Assembly: GCF_019075875.1 (NCBI RefSeq)
Contig: NZ_JAHOOZ010000001.1
Coordinates: 620,001-684,000 of the forward strand
Length of the DNA: 64,000 nucleotides
Direction of reading: 5' to 3'
DNA from: Novosphingobium sp. G106
Lineage (GTDB): Bacteria; Pseudomonadota; Alphaproteobacteria; Sphingomonadales; Sphingomonadaceae
In this document: in pieces, positions 24,627-36,037 of the stretch
Layout of the letters: the number at the start of each line of letters is the position of its first letter
Position numbering within the stretch: position 1 is the first letter of the stretch
Notes under the pieces: generated by a model
The model's input: only the letters and a program-made list of their open reading frames with translations
Told to the model about the DNA's origin: nothing
Database searches by the model: none
Translations under genes and position numbers: made by a program

Positions 24627-26510
24627 TCAGATCTCCAGCTGGCTTCCCAGCTCGATCACGCGGTTTGTCGGCAGCTTGAAGAATTCCATCGCGCTCTGGG
24701 CGTTGCGCACCATCCAGGCGAACAGCTTCTCGCGCCAGATCGCCATGCCGGGCCGGTCCGAGGCGATCAGCGTTTGCCGGGCGAGGAAGTAGCTGGTCTC
24801 CATCGGCTTGAACGGCCCGCCGGCGCGCTGCTCGGTGGACAGCTCGGCCGGGATATCTACCTCGTCCATGAAGCCGTGATCGAGGACGATGCGGTAGAAC
24901 GACTGCCCGAGATCCTCGACTTTCATCCGCTTGTCCGGCGCGACGTGCGGCACCGGCTTGGTCACCACGGTCAGCAGCACCACCCGTTCGTGCAGGATGT
25001 GGTTGTGCTTGAGGTTGTGGAGCAGCGAGGGCGGAACACCTTCAGTGGCCGAGGCGAGGAAGACCGACGTGCCGGGGATCCGGCGCACCGACGATCCGGT
25101 CGAGCGGATGAACAGCTCGATCGGCATCGAATCCTCCTCCAGCCGCTCACGCATGATGCGCCGGCCGTTGGCCCAGGTGGTCAGAAGCATGAAGGTTACG
25201 GCGGCGACCAGCAGGGGGAACCAACCGCCGTCGGGAATCTTGGTGACGTTCGAGGCGAAATAGGCGCCGTCGACCAGCAGGAAGGCGCCGGTGACGAGCA
25301 CGGCGATCGGCTTCGGCCATTTCCACACGGTGAAAGTCAGCACGCCAAGCATGCAGGCGGTGATGAACATCGTGCCGGTTACCGCGATGCCATAGGCGGC
25401 GGCGAGATTGCTCGAGCTCTTGAAGCCGAGCACGAGCAGGACGACGAGCACCAGCAGGCCCCAGTTGACCAGCGGTACGTAGATCTGACCCGCCGCCTTG
25501 GCGCTGGTGTGGGTGATGCGCAGTCGTGGCAGGAAACCGAGCTGGACGGCCTGTTGCGACACCGAATAGGCGCCGGTGATCACCGCCTGGCTGGCGATGA
25601 TCGTCGCGAAAGTCGCGAGGATCACCAGCGGCAGCCGCGCCCAGTCGGGCGCCATCAGGAAGAACGGATTCTCTACGGCCGCGGGGGTGTGCAGCAGCAA
25701 TGCCGACTGGCCGAGATAGTTGAGGAGCAGGCAGGGGAAGGCGATCCACAGCCAGGCGACGGTAATTGCCTTGCGGCCGAAGTGGCCCATGTCGGCATAG
25801 AGCGCCTCGGCACCGGTCACCGCCAGCACGACGGAGCCCAATGCCAGGAAGGCTAGCGCGGGATCGATCAGGAAGAAGTCCAGCGCGTAGGCCGGGCTCA
25901 GCGCCAGCAGGACTTCGGGCGCGCGGGCGATGCCCATGATGCCGAGCACGGCGAGAACCGCGAAATAGACCAGCATGACCGGGCCGAACAGCTTGCCGAC
26001 CGCCGCCGTGCCGCGCGACTGGATCATGAACAGGCCGATGAGGATCGCGACCGAGATCGGCAGGACGAGCTGGGCGAAGCCCGGATGGACGATCGTCAGC
26101 CCCTCGACCGCCGAGAGTACCGAGATGGCCGGGGTGATGATCGCGTCGCCATAGAACAGCGCGGTCGCGATCACGCCGAGCATGGCGATGGCCGGAGTCC
26201 AGCGCGTCACGCCCAGCTTGCTGCCGATCAGCGCGAGCAGCGCCAGGCTGCCGCCTTCGCCTTTGTTGTCGGCGCGCATGATGACGAGGACGTACTTGAT
26301 CGTGACGATCAGCAGCATCGTCCAGAAGATCAGCGAGAGCACGCCGAAGACGTGCGCCTTGTCCACGGTCAGTGGGTGGTGGCCGATGAAGCTTTCCTTG
26401 AGCGCGTAGAGCGGCGAGGTCCCGATGTCGCCGAAGACGACGCCGATCGCGCCGATCGCCAGCGCGGGGAGGCTTTCTGAATGGGCGTGATGCCCGTCGG
26501 TCTGGTCCAT
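24627..26510 (-). CDS. kup: KUP-family potassium uptake protein
   Basis: A 627-residue Kup/HAK/KT transporter, full length. It begins with a short cytoplasmic tail, then [21 protein letters not shown], the invariant family signature, and has about 12 transmembrane helices up to residue 440, including [19 protein letters not shown] and [16 protein letters not shown] cytoplasmic C-terminal domain of about 180 residues follows. It performs proton-coupled low-affinity K+ uptake. It is divergent from the kdp operon, so low- and high-affinity K+ uptake share a 133-bp intergenic region. Confidence 0.97.
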   Translation of the reverse strand: MDQTDGHHAHSESLPALAIGAIGVVFGDIGTSPLYALKESFIGHHPLTVDKAHVFGVLSLIFWTMLLIVTIKYVLVIMRADNKGEGGSLALLALIGSKLGVTRWTPAIAMLGVIATALFYGDAIITPAISVLSAVEGLTIVHPGFAQLVLPISVAILIGLFMIQSRGTAAVGKLFGPVMLVYFAVLAVLGIMGIARAPEVLLALSPAYALDFFLIDPALAFLALGSVVLAVTGAEALYADMGHFGRKAITVAWLWIAFPCLLLNYLGQSALLLHTPAAVENPFFLMAPDWARLPLVILATFATIIASQAVITGAYSVSQQAVQLGFLPRLRITHTSAKAAGQIYVPLVNWGLLVLVVLLVLGFKSSSNLAAAYGIAVTGTMFITACMLGVLTFTVWKWPKPIAVLVTGAFLLVDGAYFASNVTKIPDGGWFPLLVAAVTFMLLTTWANGRRIMRERLEEDSMPIELFIRSTGSSVRRIPGTSVFLASATEGVPPSLLHNLKHNHILHERVVLLTVVTKPVPHVAPDKRMKVEDLGQSFYRIVLDHGFMDEVDIPAELSTEQRAGGPFKPMETSYFLARQTLIASDRPGMAIWREKLFAWMVRNAQSAMEFFKLPTNRVIELGSQLEI

Positions 26511-26548
26511 GATCGGCAGCTAGGAGCGGCCCGGCCGCCCTGCCACGG

Positions 26549-26567
26549 ATTTTACGCTTTCTTTATG
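26549..26567 (+). promoter_or_regulatory. Possible KdpE operator between kup and kdp
   Basis: The only AT-rich patch in the kup-kdp intergenic region is ATTTTACGCTTTCTTTATG. It contains TTTACG and TTTATG units resembling the T-tract KdpE site known from E. coli. A candidate only. Confidence 0.3.
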
Positions 26568-26643
26568 CCGGGCGCCCGCATTCCCCATGGAAGCTTAACG
26601 CGCATCCGCCCCACATCGCCCCTGCAACGAGAAGGCAAGTGCG

Positions 26644-26922
26644 GTGCGCAAGATACGACACAGACTGGAAAGCAGTGAGCGCTGGTGGGCGGCGGAGATC
26701 GTGCTGCGCCTGATAGGCTTGGCGCTGCTTGGCGCCTGCGCGGTGCTTAGCCGTATTGTCCTCCGCCTGGTCGGCCATCCACCGCCGCATCAGGGCTCGC
26801 CGGCCGAGTTTGCCGTCGCTGTGCTCGCTTTCGTCTGCCTGACGAGCGGGCTGGCGCTGCTGTTCGAAGGCCCCGGCCTGTTTCGCCTGCTGCCGATGCC
26901 GCCGCGCGCGCTCCTGACATGA
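26644..26922 (+). CDS. 92-aa membrane protein at the head of the kdp operon
   Basis: A GTG start gives a 92-residue protein with a basic N-terminus (RKIRHRLESSERWW) and two hydrophobic helices: EIVLRLIGLALLGACAVLSRIV and FAVAVLAFVCLTSGLALLFEGP. It is 10 bp upstream of the 27-aa micro-ORF and in the same direction as kdpFABC, so it is likely part of the K+ operon. I know no function; a regulator or assembly factor of the Kdp complex is conjecture. Confidence 0.65.
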   Translation: MRKIRHRLESSERWWAAEIVLRLIGLALLGACAVLSRIVLRLVGHPPPHQGSPAEFAVAVLAFVCLTSGLALLFEGPGLFRLLPMPPRALLT

Positions 26923-26932
26923 GGACAACCCG

Positions 26933-27016
26933 ATGAACGATCTGATCTGGCTCGCCGTGCTCGGCGGGCTGTTCCTGCTGACGCTCGCCTACGTGCGGCT
27001 CTGCGACAACGCTTGA
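26933..27016 (+). CDS. 27-aa single-helix micro-protein upstream of kdpF
   Basis: ATG 26933 to TGA 27016. The peptide is one hydrophobic helix (LIWLAVLGGLFLLTLAYVRL) followed by CDNA. GAGGACAACCCG precedes the ATG, with GAGG about 8 bp away. It sits 10 bp before kdpF and has the same size and single-helix layout, so a second KdpF-like subunit or a leader-type membrane peptide is possible. Confidence 0.62.
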   Translation: MNDLIWLAVLGGLFLLTLAYVRLCDNA

Positions 27017-27026
27017 GGAGCCATAG

Positions 27027-27116
27027 ATGACCCTATCCCTGACACTCGCCGGGCTCACTGCGGTGGGCCTTCTCATCTACCTCGTGGCCGTGTTGATCCG
27101 GCCCGAGCGGTTCTGA
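27027..27116 (+). CDS. kdpF: KdpF, small subunit of the K+-transporting ATPase
   Basis: A 29-residue peptide, MTLSLTLAGLTAVGLLIYLV then AVLIRPERF. The single helix and the closing xxPExF match KdpF, which sits at the KdpA/KdpB interface and stabilises the complex. GAGGAG lies 9 bp upstream, and kdpA follows after 12 bp. Confidence 0.9.
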   Translation: MTLSLTLAGLTAVGLLIYLVAVLIRPERF

Positions 27117-27128
27117 CGGAGCCCCGCC

Positions 27129-28832
27129 ATGACAATCCAGGGCTGGATGCTCATCCTCCTGTTCACCGCCATCACCGTGGCGCTCGCCAAGCCGATGGGG
27201 CTGTGGCTTTTCGCGGTCTACGAAGGCCGGCGGACGCCATTCCATGCCATACTCGGCCCGGTCGAGCGTGGCTTCTACAAGCTTGCCGGCATCGATCCCG
27301 CCGCCGAGCAGGGCTGGCGCCGCTATGCGGTGCACATGCTGCTTTTCCAGGTGGCGACCCTGCTGTTCACTTACGTCATCCTGCGCTTCCAGGACCTGCT
27401 GCCGATGAACCCGCGAGGGCTCGCAGGCCTCAGCCCCGACGGCGCGATGAACGTGGCGATCAGCTTCACCACCAATACCAACTGGCAATGGTATTCGGGC
27501 GAGGTAGCGCTGTCGAACCTCAGCCAGATGCTGGGGCTGACGATCCATAACTTCCTCTCGGCCGCCACGGGCATCGCCATCGCCTTCGCGCTGATCCGCG
27601 GCTTTGCGCGGCGCGAGACCAATGGCATCGGCAACTTCTGGGCCGATATGACGCGCATCACTCTCTACGTGCTGCTGCCGATCTGCCTGCTTTATGCCTT
27701 CTACCTGATCGCCAGCGGCGTGCCGCAGACCTTCGCCGCCTCGGTCGACGCGACCACGCTCGAAGGCGTCAAGCAGTCGATCGCGCTCGGCCCGGTCGCC
27801 TCGCAGGAGGCGATCAAGATGCTCGGCACCAATGGCGGCGGCTTCTTCAACGCCAACTCGGCGCATCCCTTCGAGAACCCGAGCGCGTTGACCAATCTCG
27901 TCCAGATGCTGTCGATCTTCGCAATCGGCGTCGGCATGACCTGGGTCTTCGGCAAGGCCGTGGGCAACACGCGCCAGGGCTGGGCGATCCTCGCCGCGAT
28001 GATGACGCTGTTCCTCGCGGGCACGGCGATCACCTATTGGCAGGAGGCCGCGGGCAATCCGGTGCTGCATCAGCTCGGCCTCGCCGGCGCCAATATGGAG
28101 GGCAAGGAAGTACGCTTCGGCGCGGCCGCCTCGGCGCTGTTCGCCGTGGTGACGACCGATGCGTCCTGCGGCGCGGTCAACGCGATGCACGACAGCTTCA
28201 CCGCGCTCGGCGGCATGATCCCGCTGTTCAACATGCAGCTCGGCGAAGTGGTGATCGGCGGCGTAGGCGCGGGGCTCTATGGTTTCCTGCTGTTCGCCCT
28301 GCTGGCGATCTTCGTCGCCGGGCTGATGGTCGGCCGCACGCCCGAATATGTCGGCAAGAAGATCGAGAGCCGCGAGGTCAAGTTCGCGGTGCTCGGGATC
28401 GCCGTGCTGCCGCTGATGATCCTCGGCGGAACCGCGCTCGCCTCGGTGCTGCCGGCAGGGCTCGCGGGGCCGCTCAACAAGGGCCCGCACGGCTTCACCG
28501 AGATCCTCTACGCCTTCTCCTCGGCAACGGCGAACAACGGTTCGGCCTTCGCCGGGCTGACCGCGGGCACGCCGTTCTACAACGGCCTCCTCGGCGTCGC
28601 GATGTGGGTCGGGCGGTTCTTCATGATCGTCCCAGCGCTCGCCATCGCCGGCAGCCTCGCGGCGAAGAAGGTCCACCCGGCCTCGGCGGGCTCGTTCCCG
28701 ACGACCGGCCTGCTCTGGGTCGGGCTGCTCGTCGGCATCATCCTGATCGTCGGCGGACTGACCTTCCTGCCCGCGCTCGCGCTCGGCCCGATCGCCGATC
28801 ATCTCGCGATGATCCGCGGCCAGCTCTTCTGA
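27129..28832 (+). CDS. kdpA: Potassium-transporting ATPase, channel subunit KdpA
   Basis: A 567-residue membrane protein, full length. It carries the four selectivity-filter-like repeats of the SKT superfamily: [48 protein letters not shown] and [14 protein letters not shown]. About ten transmembrane helices. It forms the K+ entry pore of the high-affinity Kdp pump. It lies within kdpF-A-B-C, with short spacers and the conserved order. Confidence 0.98.
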   Translation: MTIQGWMLILLFTAITVALAKPMGLWLFAVYEGRRTPFHAILGPVERGFYKLAGIDPAAEQGWRRYAVHMLLFQVATLLFTYVILRFQDLLPMNPRGLAGLSPDGAMNVAISFTTNTNWQWYSGEVALSNLSQMLGLTIHNFLSAATGIAIAFALIRGFARRETNGIGNFWADMTRITLYVLLPICLLYAFYLIASGVPQTFAASVDATTLEGVKQSIALGPVASQEAIKMLGTNGGGFFNANSAHPFENPSALTNLVQMLSIFAIGVGMTWVFGKAVGNTRQGWAILAAMMTLFLAGTAITYWQEAAGNPVLHQLGLAGANMEGKEVRFGAAASALFAVVTTDASCGAVNAMHDSFTALGGMIPLFNMQLGEVVIGGVGAGLYGFLLFALLAIFVAGLMVGRTPEYVGKKIESREVKFAVLGIAVLPLMILGGTALASVLPAGLAGPLNKGPHGFTEILYAFSSATANNGSAFAGLTAGTPFYNGLLGVAMWVGRFFMIVPALAIAGSLAAKKVHPASAGSFPTTGLLWVGLLVGIILIVGGLTFLPALALGPIADHLAMIRGQLF

Positions 28833-28846
28833 CAGGTATCACGGAC

Positions 28847-30859
<2,013 letters not shown>

Positions 30860-30869
30860 GGACAGGACA

Positions 30870-31463
30870 ATGCTCAACGACTTCACTTCCGCCATCCGCC
30901 CCGCGCTGGTGCTGACCCTGCTGTTCGCCGCGCTGCTCGGCCTTGCTTATCCGGCGGCGATGACCGGGATCGGGCAAGTGATCTTCCCCGCCCAGGCCAA
31001 TGGCAGCCTGATCGAGCGGAACGGTCAGGTCATCGGCTCCGAACTGATCGGCCAGACCTTCACCGGTCCCGCCTATTTCCACGGCCGGCCTTCGGCCGCG
31101 GGCAAGGGCTACGACGCCATGGCGTCGAGCGGCTCCAACCTCGGCCCGACCAGCCAGGCGCTCGCTGACCGCGTCAAAGGCGATCTGGCTGCGTTAAAGT
31201 CATCAGGTCTTCCCGTCGCCCCTGACCTGGTGACCACCTCCGCCTCGGGGCTCGATCCCCATGTCAGCCCCGAGGCGGCTCTCTACCAGGTGGCGCGCGT
31301 GGCCGCGGCGCGTGGCCTGCCCGAGGGTGAGGTCCGCGAGCTCATTGCAAGCCGTACCGAGCACCCGCTGCTCGGCTTCATCGGCGAGCCGCGTGTCAAC
31401 GTGTTGCTGCTCAATCTCGCTCTCGACTCGATGGCTCACAAAGGCGCACAAGCGGCCCGATGA
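30870..31463 (+). CDS. kdpC: Potassium-transporting ATPase subunit KdpC
   Basis: A 197-residue protein with one N-terminal transmembrane helix ([20 protein letters not shown]) and a periplasmic domain. Family motifs are [40 protein letters not shown] and the closing [11 protein letters not shown]. It acts as an assembly and catalytic chaperone increasing ATP affinity of KdpB. It starts 10 bp after kdpB, and kdpD starts 10 bp after its stop. Confidence 0.97.
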   Translation: MLNDFTSAIRPALVLTLLFAALLGLAYPAAMTGIGQVIFPAQANGSLIERNGQVIGSELIGQTFTGPAYFHGRPSAAGKGYDAMASSGSNLGPTSQALADRVKGDLAALKSSGLPVAPDLVTTSASGLDPHVSPEAALYQVARVAAARGLPEGEVRELIASRTEHPLLGFIGEPRVNVLLLNLALDSMAHKGAQAAR

Positions 31464-31473
31464 ACGGGCAATC

Positions 31474-34134
31474 ATGAACGACGAGCCGCGACCCGATCCC
31501 GAGGCCCTGCTGCGCAGCGCTGCGCAGGAGGGCCTCGGCCGTCTCAAGGTCTTCCTCGGCGCGGCGCCGGGCGTCGGCAAGACCTATGAGATGCTCGGCG
31601 AGGCGGCGGCGCGGCGCGATGCCGGCGTCGATGTCGTCGTCGGCGTGGTCGAGACCCACGGCCGGGCCGAGACCGAGGCGCGGCTGCACGGCTTCGAGAT
31701 CGTCCCGCGCAAGCTGATCGAGCATCGCGGCCAGGCGCTCGGCGAGCTCGATATCGACGCGGTGCTCGCGCGGCGCCCGCAACTCGTGCTGGTCGACGAA
31801 CTGGCCCATACCAACGCGCCGGGCAGCCGGCACGACAAGCGCTATCAGGACGTCGAGGAACTGCTCGCGGCGGGGATCGACGTATATTCGACGCTCAACG
31901 TCCAGCATCTCGAAAGCCTGAACGACGTCGTCGCCTCGTTCACCAAGGTGCGCGTGCGCGAGACGCTGCCCGACCGGGTGATCGAGAACGCCGAGGTCGA
32001 GATCGTCGATATCCCGCCCGACGAACTGATCGAGCGGCTGCGCGAGGGCAAGGTCTACGTTCCCGAGGAAGCGACCCGCGCGCTGGGCAACTTCTTCTCG
32101 AAGTCCAACCTCTCGGCCCTGCGCGAGCTGACCCTGCGCCGCGCGGCGCAGGCGGTCGATGCACAGATGCTCGACTATATCCGCGCCAATGCCATCGCCG
32201 GCGCCTGGGCGGCGAACGAGCGGCTGGTCGTCGCGGTCAGCGAGCAGCCGGGCGCGGCCGAACTCGTCCGCGCCGCCAAGCGCCTGGCCGATGCGTTGCG
32301 CGCGCCCTGGACCGCGGTGCATATCGAGACCGCGCGCGCGGCAACCTTCAGCGATGCCGAGAACGCCCAGCTCGCCGCGACGATGCACCTCGCGACCCAG
32401 CTCGGCGCACAGGTCGCGAGCGTTCCGGCGGAGAGCATCCTAGAAGGGCTCCAGCGTTTCACTGCGGAGGCGAGGGCGACTCAGCTGATCGTCGGCAAGT
32501 CGGCGCGCTCGCGCTGGTTCGAGCTGCGCCACGGCTCGGTCGTTGATCAACTGGTGCGCGAAACGCCGGGCATCGCGGTCCACGTCCTGCCGATGGCCGA
32601 GACGGTGCGGGCGGCGGTTCGGCCCAAGGTCGCTATCGGAGCCTGGGGCAAGCCCGAAGGCTATGCCGTGTCGCTCGGGTTGACGGTGCTCGTGACCCTG
32701 CTGGGCATCGCGATCTTCGGCCGTGGCAGCATTACCAACGTCGGTCTGCTCTATCTGCTCCCGGTGATGGTGGCGGCGACACGCTACGGCGTCAGGACCG
32801 GTGTGGTCGCCGGCCTGCTCTCGTCGCTGAGCTACAACTTCTTCTTCATTCCGCCGACCCACACGTTCACGATCCAGGACCCGCAGAACATCATCACCGT
32901 GCTGGTGCTGCTCGGCGTGGCCGTGGTGTCGAGCCAGCTCGCCGCGCGCGTGCGCGAGCAAGCGCTGCTGGCGCAGAGCAGCGCGGCCCAGAACAGCGCG
33001 CTCGCCGGCTTTGCGCGGCTGCTCACCGGGATCAGCCGCCGGGATGAACTGGCCGAGTTGCTCTGCGCCGAGATCGGCCGGCTGCTCGATGTCAGGGCGG
33101 TGGTGTTGATGAACGGCACCGACGGGCTCGAGATACGCGCGGCCAATCCGCCGGGAGACGAACTGGAGATGCTCGATATGGCGGCGGCGCGCTGGGCGTC
33201 CGAGCAGAACCAGCCGGCCGGCCGGGGCTCGGACACGCTGACCGCCAGCGAATGGCTGTTCCAGCCGATCTCGGCCGGGGGCAGAGCGCTTGCCGTCTTC
33301 GGCCTCGCCCGCGACGATGCACGCGCGCCGATCCGTTCGGACCAGCTGCCGCTGCTGCTCAGCCTGCTCGACCAAGCCGGGCTTGCGCTCGAACGCATCG
33401 CGCTCGAAGGCGAAATGGCGCAGCTTTCGCAGATCAAGGAGCGCGATCGGCTGCGTCATGCGCTACTCTCGTCGGTCAGCCATGACCTGCGCACGCCGCT
33501 GACCACGGTGCTGGGCATGCTGCGTGAGCTGCGACCGAGCTCGCCCGACCAGGCCGAGCACCTCGCCACCGCCCGCGCCGAGGCCGAGCGGCTGCACCGC
33601 TTCGTCGGCAACCTGCTCGACATGGTGCGGATCGAGGCGGGCGCGCTGCACCGCACGACCGAGCCGATCGACCTTGCCGAAGCCGTCGCCAGCGCGACGC
33701 ACGACCTGCGCGGCGCGCTGCAGGATCATCCGGTGAAGCTCGCCATCGCGCCCGACCTGCCCTTCGTCATGGCCGACCCGCAGCTGTTCCACCATTGCCT
33801 GATCAACCTGATCGAGAACGCCGCCAAATACGGCAATTCCGGCTCGCCGATCGAGGTTGCGGCGCGGCGCGATCCGCAGGGCCTCACCTTGACCGTGATG
33901 GACGAGGGCCCAGGTCTGCCGCCAGGCGAGGAGGCGCGGCTGTTCGAGACCTTCACCCGGATCGAGGGGTCCGACCGCAAGGGCGGCACCGGCCTCGGCC
34001 TCGCCATCGTCAAGGGCTTTGCCGAAGCCATGGGGCTGACCGTATCCGCGGCGAATCGCACCGACCGGCCTGGCGCCTGTTTCTCGATCCGCTTCGACGC
34101 CGCGCATCTGAAGACGAGCTGGAGCGAGCAATGA
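31474..34134 (+). CDS. kdpD: Osmosensitive K+ channel histidine kinase KdpD
   Basis: An 886-residue sensor kinase. It has an N-terminal KdpD domain with the P-loop GAAPGVGKT at 29-37, then VDELAHTNAPGSRHDKRYQD, a USP-like domain (about 240-370), four transmembrane helices (about 395-490), a GAF-like segment, HisKA with SVSHDLRTPLTTVLG, and HATPase with GGTGLGLAIVKGFAE. It senses low K+/turgor and phosphorylates KdpE. The ATG at 31474 follows kdpC by 10 bp; an earlier frame overlapping kdpC is rejected. Its stop overlaps the kdpE start (ATGA). Confidence 0.97.
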   Translation: MNDEPRPDPEALLRSAAQEGLGRLKVFLGAAPGVGKTYEMLGEAAARRDAGVDVVVGVVETHGRAETEARLHGFEIVPRKLIEHRGQALGELDIDAVLARRPQLVLVDELAHTNAPGSRHDKRYQDVEELLAAGIDVYSTLNVQHLESLNDVVASFTKVRVRETLPDRVIENAEVEIVDIPPDELIERLREGKVYVPEEATRALGNFFSKSNLSALRELTLRRAAQAVDAQMLDYIRANAIAGAWAANERLVVAVSEQPGAAELVRAAKRLADALRAPWTAVHIETARAATFSDAENAQLAATMHLATQLGAQVASVPAESILEGLQRFTAEARATQLIVGKSARSRWFELRHGSVVDQLVRETPGIAVHVLPMAETVRAAVRPKVAIGAWGKPEGYAVSLGLTVLVTLLGIAIFGRGSITNVGLLYLLPVMVAATRYGVRTGVVAGLLSSLSYNFFFIPPTHTFTIQDPQNIITVLVLLGVAVVSSQLAARVREQALLAQSSAAQNSALAGFARLLTGISRRDELAELLCAEIGRLLDVRAVVLMNGTDGLEIRAANPPGDELEMLDMAAARWASEQNQPAGRGSDTLTASEWLFQPISAGGRALAVFGLARDDARAPIRSDQLPLLLSLLDQAGLALERIALEGEMAQLSQIKERDRLRHALLSSVSHDLRTPLTTVLGMLRELRPSSPDQAEHLATARAEAERLHRFVGNLLDMVRIEAGALHRTTEPIDLAEAVASATHDLRGALQDHPVKLAIAPDLPFVMADPQLFHHCLINLIENAAKYGNSGSPIEVAARRDPQGLTLTVMDEGPGLPPGEEARLFETFTRIEGSDRKGGTGLGLAIVKGFAEAMGLTVSAANRTDRPGACFSIRFDAAHLKTSWSEQ

Positions 34135-34820
34135 GCCGGCAGGTTACCGTCCTCCTGGTCGAAGATGAGCCGGCGATCCGGCGCCTGCTCCATGCCGGGC
34201 TCGCCCGCGCCGGCTACAAGGTGGTCGAGGCGGGGACGGGGCGCGAGGCGCTGTCCGCGCTCCATATCGACAAGCCCGACATCGTCCTGCTCGACCTGGG
34301 CCTGCCCGACCGCGACGGGCTGGAGCTGATCGGCCTGATCAAGTCGGCCGGCACTGCCGTTGTTGTCGTCTCGGCGCGCGATGCGACCGAGCAGAAGGTC
34401 ACCGCGCTCGATCTCGGCGCCGACGACTACGTCACCAAGCCGTTCGACACCGAGGAAGTGCTCGCGCGCATCCGCACGGCGCTGCGCCACAAGCTTTCGA
34501 CCGATGCCGAGATGCCGGTGGTGGCGGTGGGAGCGATCGAGATCGACCTGGCCGCGCGCATTGTCCGCAAGGCCGGTGAGGAGGTCCATCTGACCCCCAA
34601 GGAATACGGCTTCCTCGCCGAACTGGCCAAGCGACCGGGCAAGGTCGTGACGCATAGCCAGCTTCTCCACGCGGTCTGGGGCGCCGGGCACGAGGGCGAC
34701 GTCGAGTACCTGCGCGTCGCCGCGCGGGCGATCCGGCGCAAGCTGGAGGACGATCCCTCGGCCCCCTCGATCCTGCGCAACGAGCCGGGAGTCGGCTACA
34801 GGCTGATCGTCAGCCGTTAG
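34131..34820 (+). CDS. kdpE: KDP operon response regulator KdpE
   Basis: A 229-residue OmpR/PhoB-type regulator. The receiver domain has the acidic EDEP motif, phospho-acceptor Asp55 in LLDLGLPDRDG and DYVTKPFD. The C-terminal winged helix has LTPKEYGFLAELAKRPGKVV, YLRVAARAIRRKLE and EPGVGYRL. It is translationally coupled to kdpD through ATGA and presumably activates kdpFABC. Its TAG overlaps the TAA of the convergent hydrolase gene by two bases. Confidence 0.97.
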   Translation: MSRQVTVLLVEDEPAIRRLLHAGLARAGYKVVEAGTGREALSALHIDKPDIVLLDLGLPDRDGLELIGLIKSAGTAVVVVSARDATEQKVTALDLGADDYVTKPFDTEEVLARIRTALRHKLSTDAEMPVVAVGAIEIDLAARIVRKAGEEVHLTPKEYGFLAELAKRPGKVVTHSQLLHAVWGAGHEGDVEYLRVAARAIRRKLEDDPSAPSILRNEPGVGYRLIVSR

Positions 34821-35818
34821 GCGCGGACGACATCGATCACGGCCTGCGCAAAGGCCTGGGGCGCTTCCTGCGGCAGGTTGTGGCCGATCCCGCCGGCGAT
34901 CGTCCGGTGCTCGTAGCGGCCCGTGAACTTGGCAGCATAGGCGCTGGGGGGCGGATGGGGTGCGCCGTTGGCGTCGCCTTCCATCGTGATCGTCGGCACG
35001 GCGATCGCCGGCGCGGCGGCAAGCTGCTGCTCGAGGCTGGCGTAGCGCGTCTCGCCTTCGGCCAGGCCCAGCCGCCAGCGGTAATTGTGGATCACGATCT
35101 CGACATGGTCCGGGTTGTCGAAGGCGGCGGCGGAGCGATCGAAAGTGGCGTCGTCGAAGGCCCATTTCGGCGAAGCCAGCCGCCAGATCAGCTTGGAGAA
35201 CTCGCGGCGGTATTTCGTATATCCGGTGCGACCGCGCTCGGTCGCGAAGTAGAACTGGTACCACCATTGCAGTTCGGCCTCGGGCGGCAGCGGCTGGCTT
35301 CCCGCCGCCTGGCTGCCGATCAGGTAGCCGCTGACCGAGACGAGCCCGTGGACGCGCTCGGGCCAGAGCGCCGCAATGATGTCCGCCGTGCGCGCACCCC
35401 AGTCGAAGCCGCCGAGCACGGCGCTGCGGATCTTCAGCGCGTCCATCAGCGCCAGCACATCGGCGGCGAGCGCGGCCGGCTCGCCGTTACGCTTGGTGTC
35501 GGCTGAGAGGAAGCGAGTCGTTCCATAGCCGCGCAAGTGAGGGATGATGACGCGGTGGCCCTTGGCGCTGAGGATCGGCGCGACTTCCTCGAAAGCATGG
35601 ATGTCGTAGGGCCAGCCGTGGAGCAGGATGACGGGTGGGCCGGCTGCCGGTCCATATTCGGCATAGGCGACTTCGAGCAGGTCGGTCCGCACGGTCTTGA
35701 GCGGCGGCATCGCGGGAGGCGCCGCCACAGGCTGGGCCAAAGCCGGTGTGAAAGGGATCGAAGCGGCGATGACTGCGGCGCTCATCACGCGGCGGCGACT
35801 CAAGTCGAAAGTGGACAT
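34817..35818 (-). CDS. Tat-exported alpha/beta hydrolase, epoxide-hydrolase-like
   Basis: A 333-residue protein with a twin-arginine signal (LSRRRVMSAAVIAASIPFTP, cleavage near ALAQ). The mature part is an alpha/beta hydrolase whose nucleophile is Asp139 in GGFDWGAR, not Ser, and which has HGWP at 67-70 (HGxP oxyanion motif). That combination marks the epoxide hydrolase/haloalkane dehalogenase branch. GGIGHNLPQEAP near the C-terminus provides the catalytic His. Periplasmic location is inferred from the Tat signal. The substrate is unknown. Convergent with kdpE with overlapping stops; divergent from the TonB receptor. Confidence 0.88.
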   Translation of the reverse strand: MSTFDLSRRRVMSAAVIAASIPFTPALAQPVAAPPAMPPLKTVRTDLLEVAYAEYGPAAGPPVILLHGWPYDIHAFEEVAPILSAKGHRVIIPHLRGYGTTRFLSADTKRNGEPAALAADVLALMDALKIRSAVLGGFDWGARTADIIAALWPERVHGLVSVSGYLIGSQAAGSQPLPPEAELQWWYQFYFATERGRTGYTKYRREFSKLIWRLASPKWAFDDATFDRSAAAFDNPDHVEIVIHNYRWRLGLAEGETRYASLEQQLAAAPAIAVPTITMEGDANGAPHPPPSAYAAKFTGRYEHRTIAGGIGHNLPQEAPQAFAQAVIDVVRA

Positions 35819-35982
35819 GGCAGGGCTTTACCGCACCATGCCGGCGCGCGCAGCCTAATAGGCGTCGCAACCGCTACGCCGCGACGGTCCTTGCCGGCAA
35901 ACCAATAATATTTGTCCAGATTCTGACCGTTGTAGCGGAACTGTCATGGACGCGTGAAATAGGGCCACTCGAGTCAACACAG

Positions 35983-36013
35983 GGCGCCGGGGGACAACCG
36001 TCCTTTCGGCGCC
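35983..36013 (+). promoter_or_regulatory. Leader hairpin upstream of the TonB receptor gene
   Basis: GGCGCCG ... CGGCGCC arms enclose an inner GGAC-aacc-GTCC; TTTG and TCTTT follow, 24 bp before the ATG. A terminator-like or attenuator structure in the 5' leader, immediately before the SD (GGGGGG). Confidence 0.4.
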
Positions 36014-36037
36014 TTTGTAATCTTTCGGGGGGTCTTG

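Noticed and set aside
28037..28846. Extension of kdpB by 270 codons upstream
   Set aside because: That frame overlaps kdpA out of phase and reads as Arg/Gly-rich noise; the ATG at 28847 matches KdpB N-termini.
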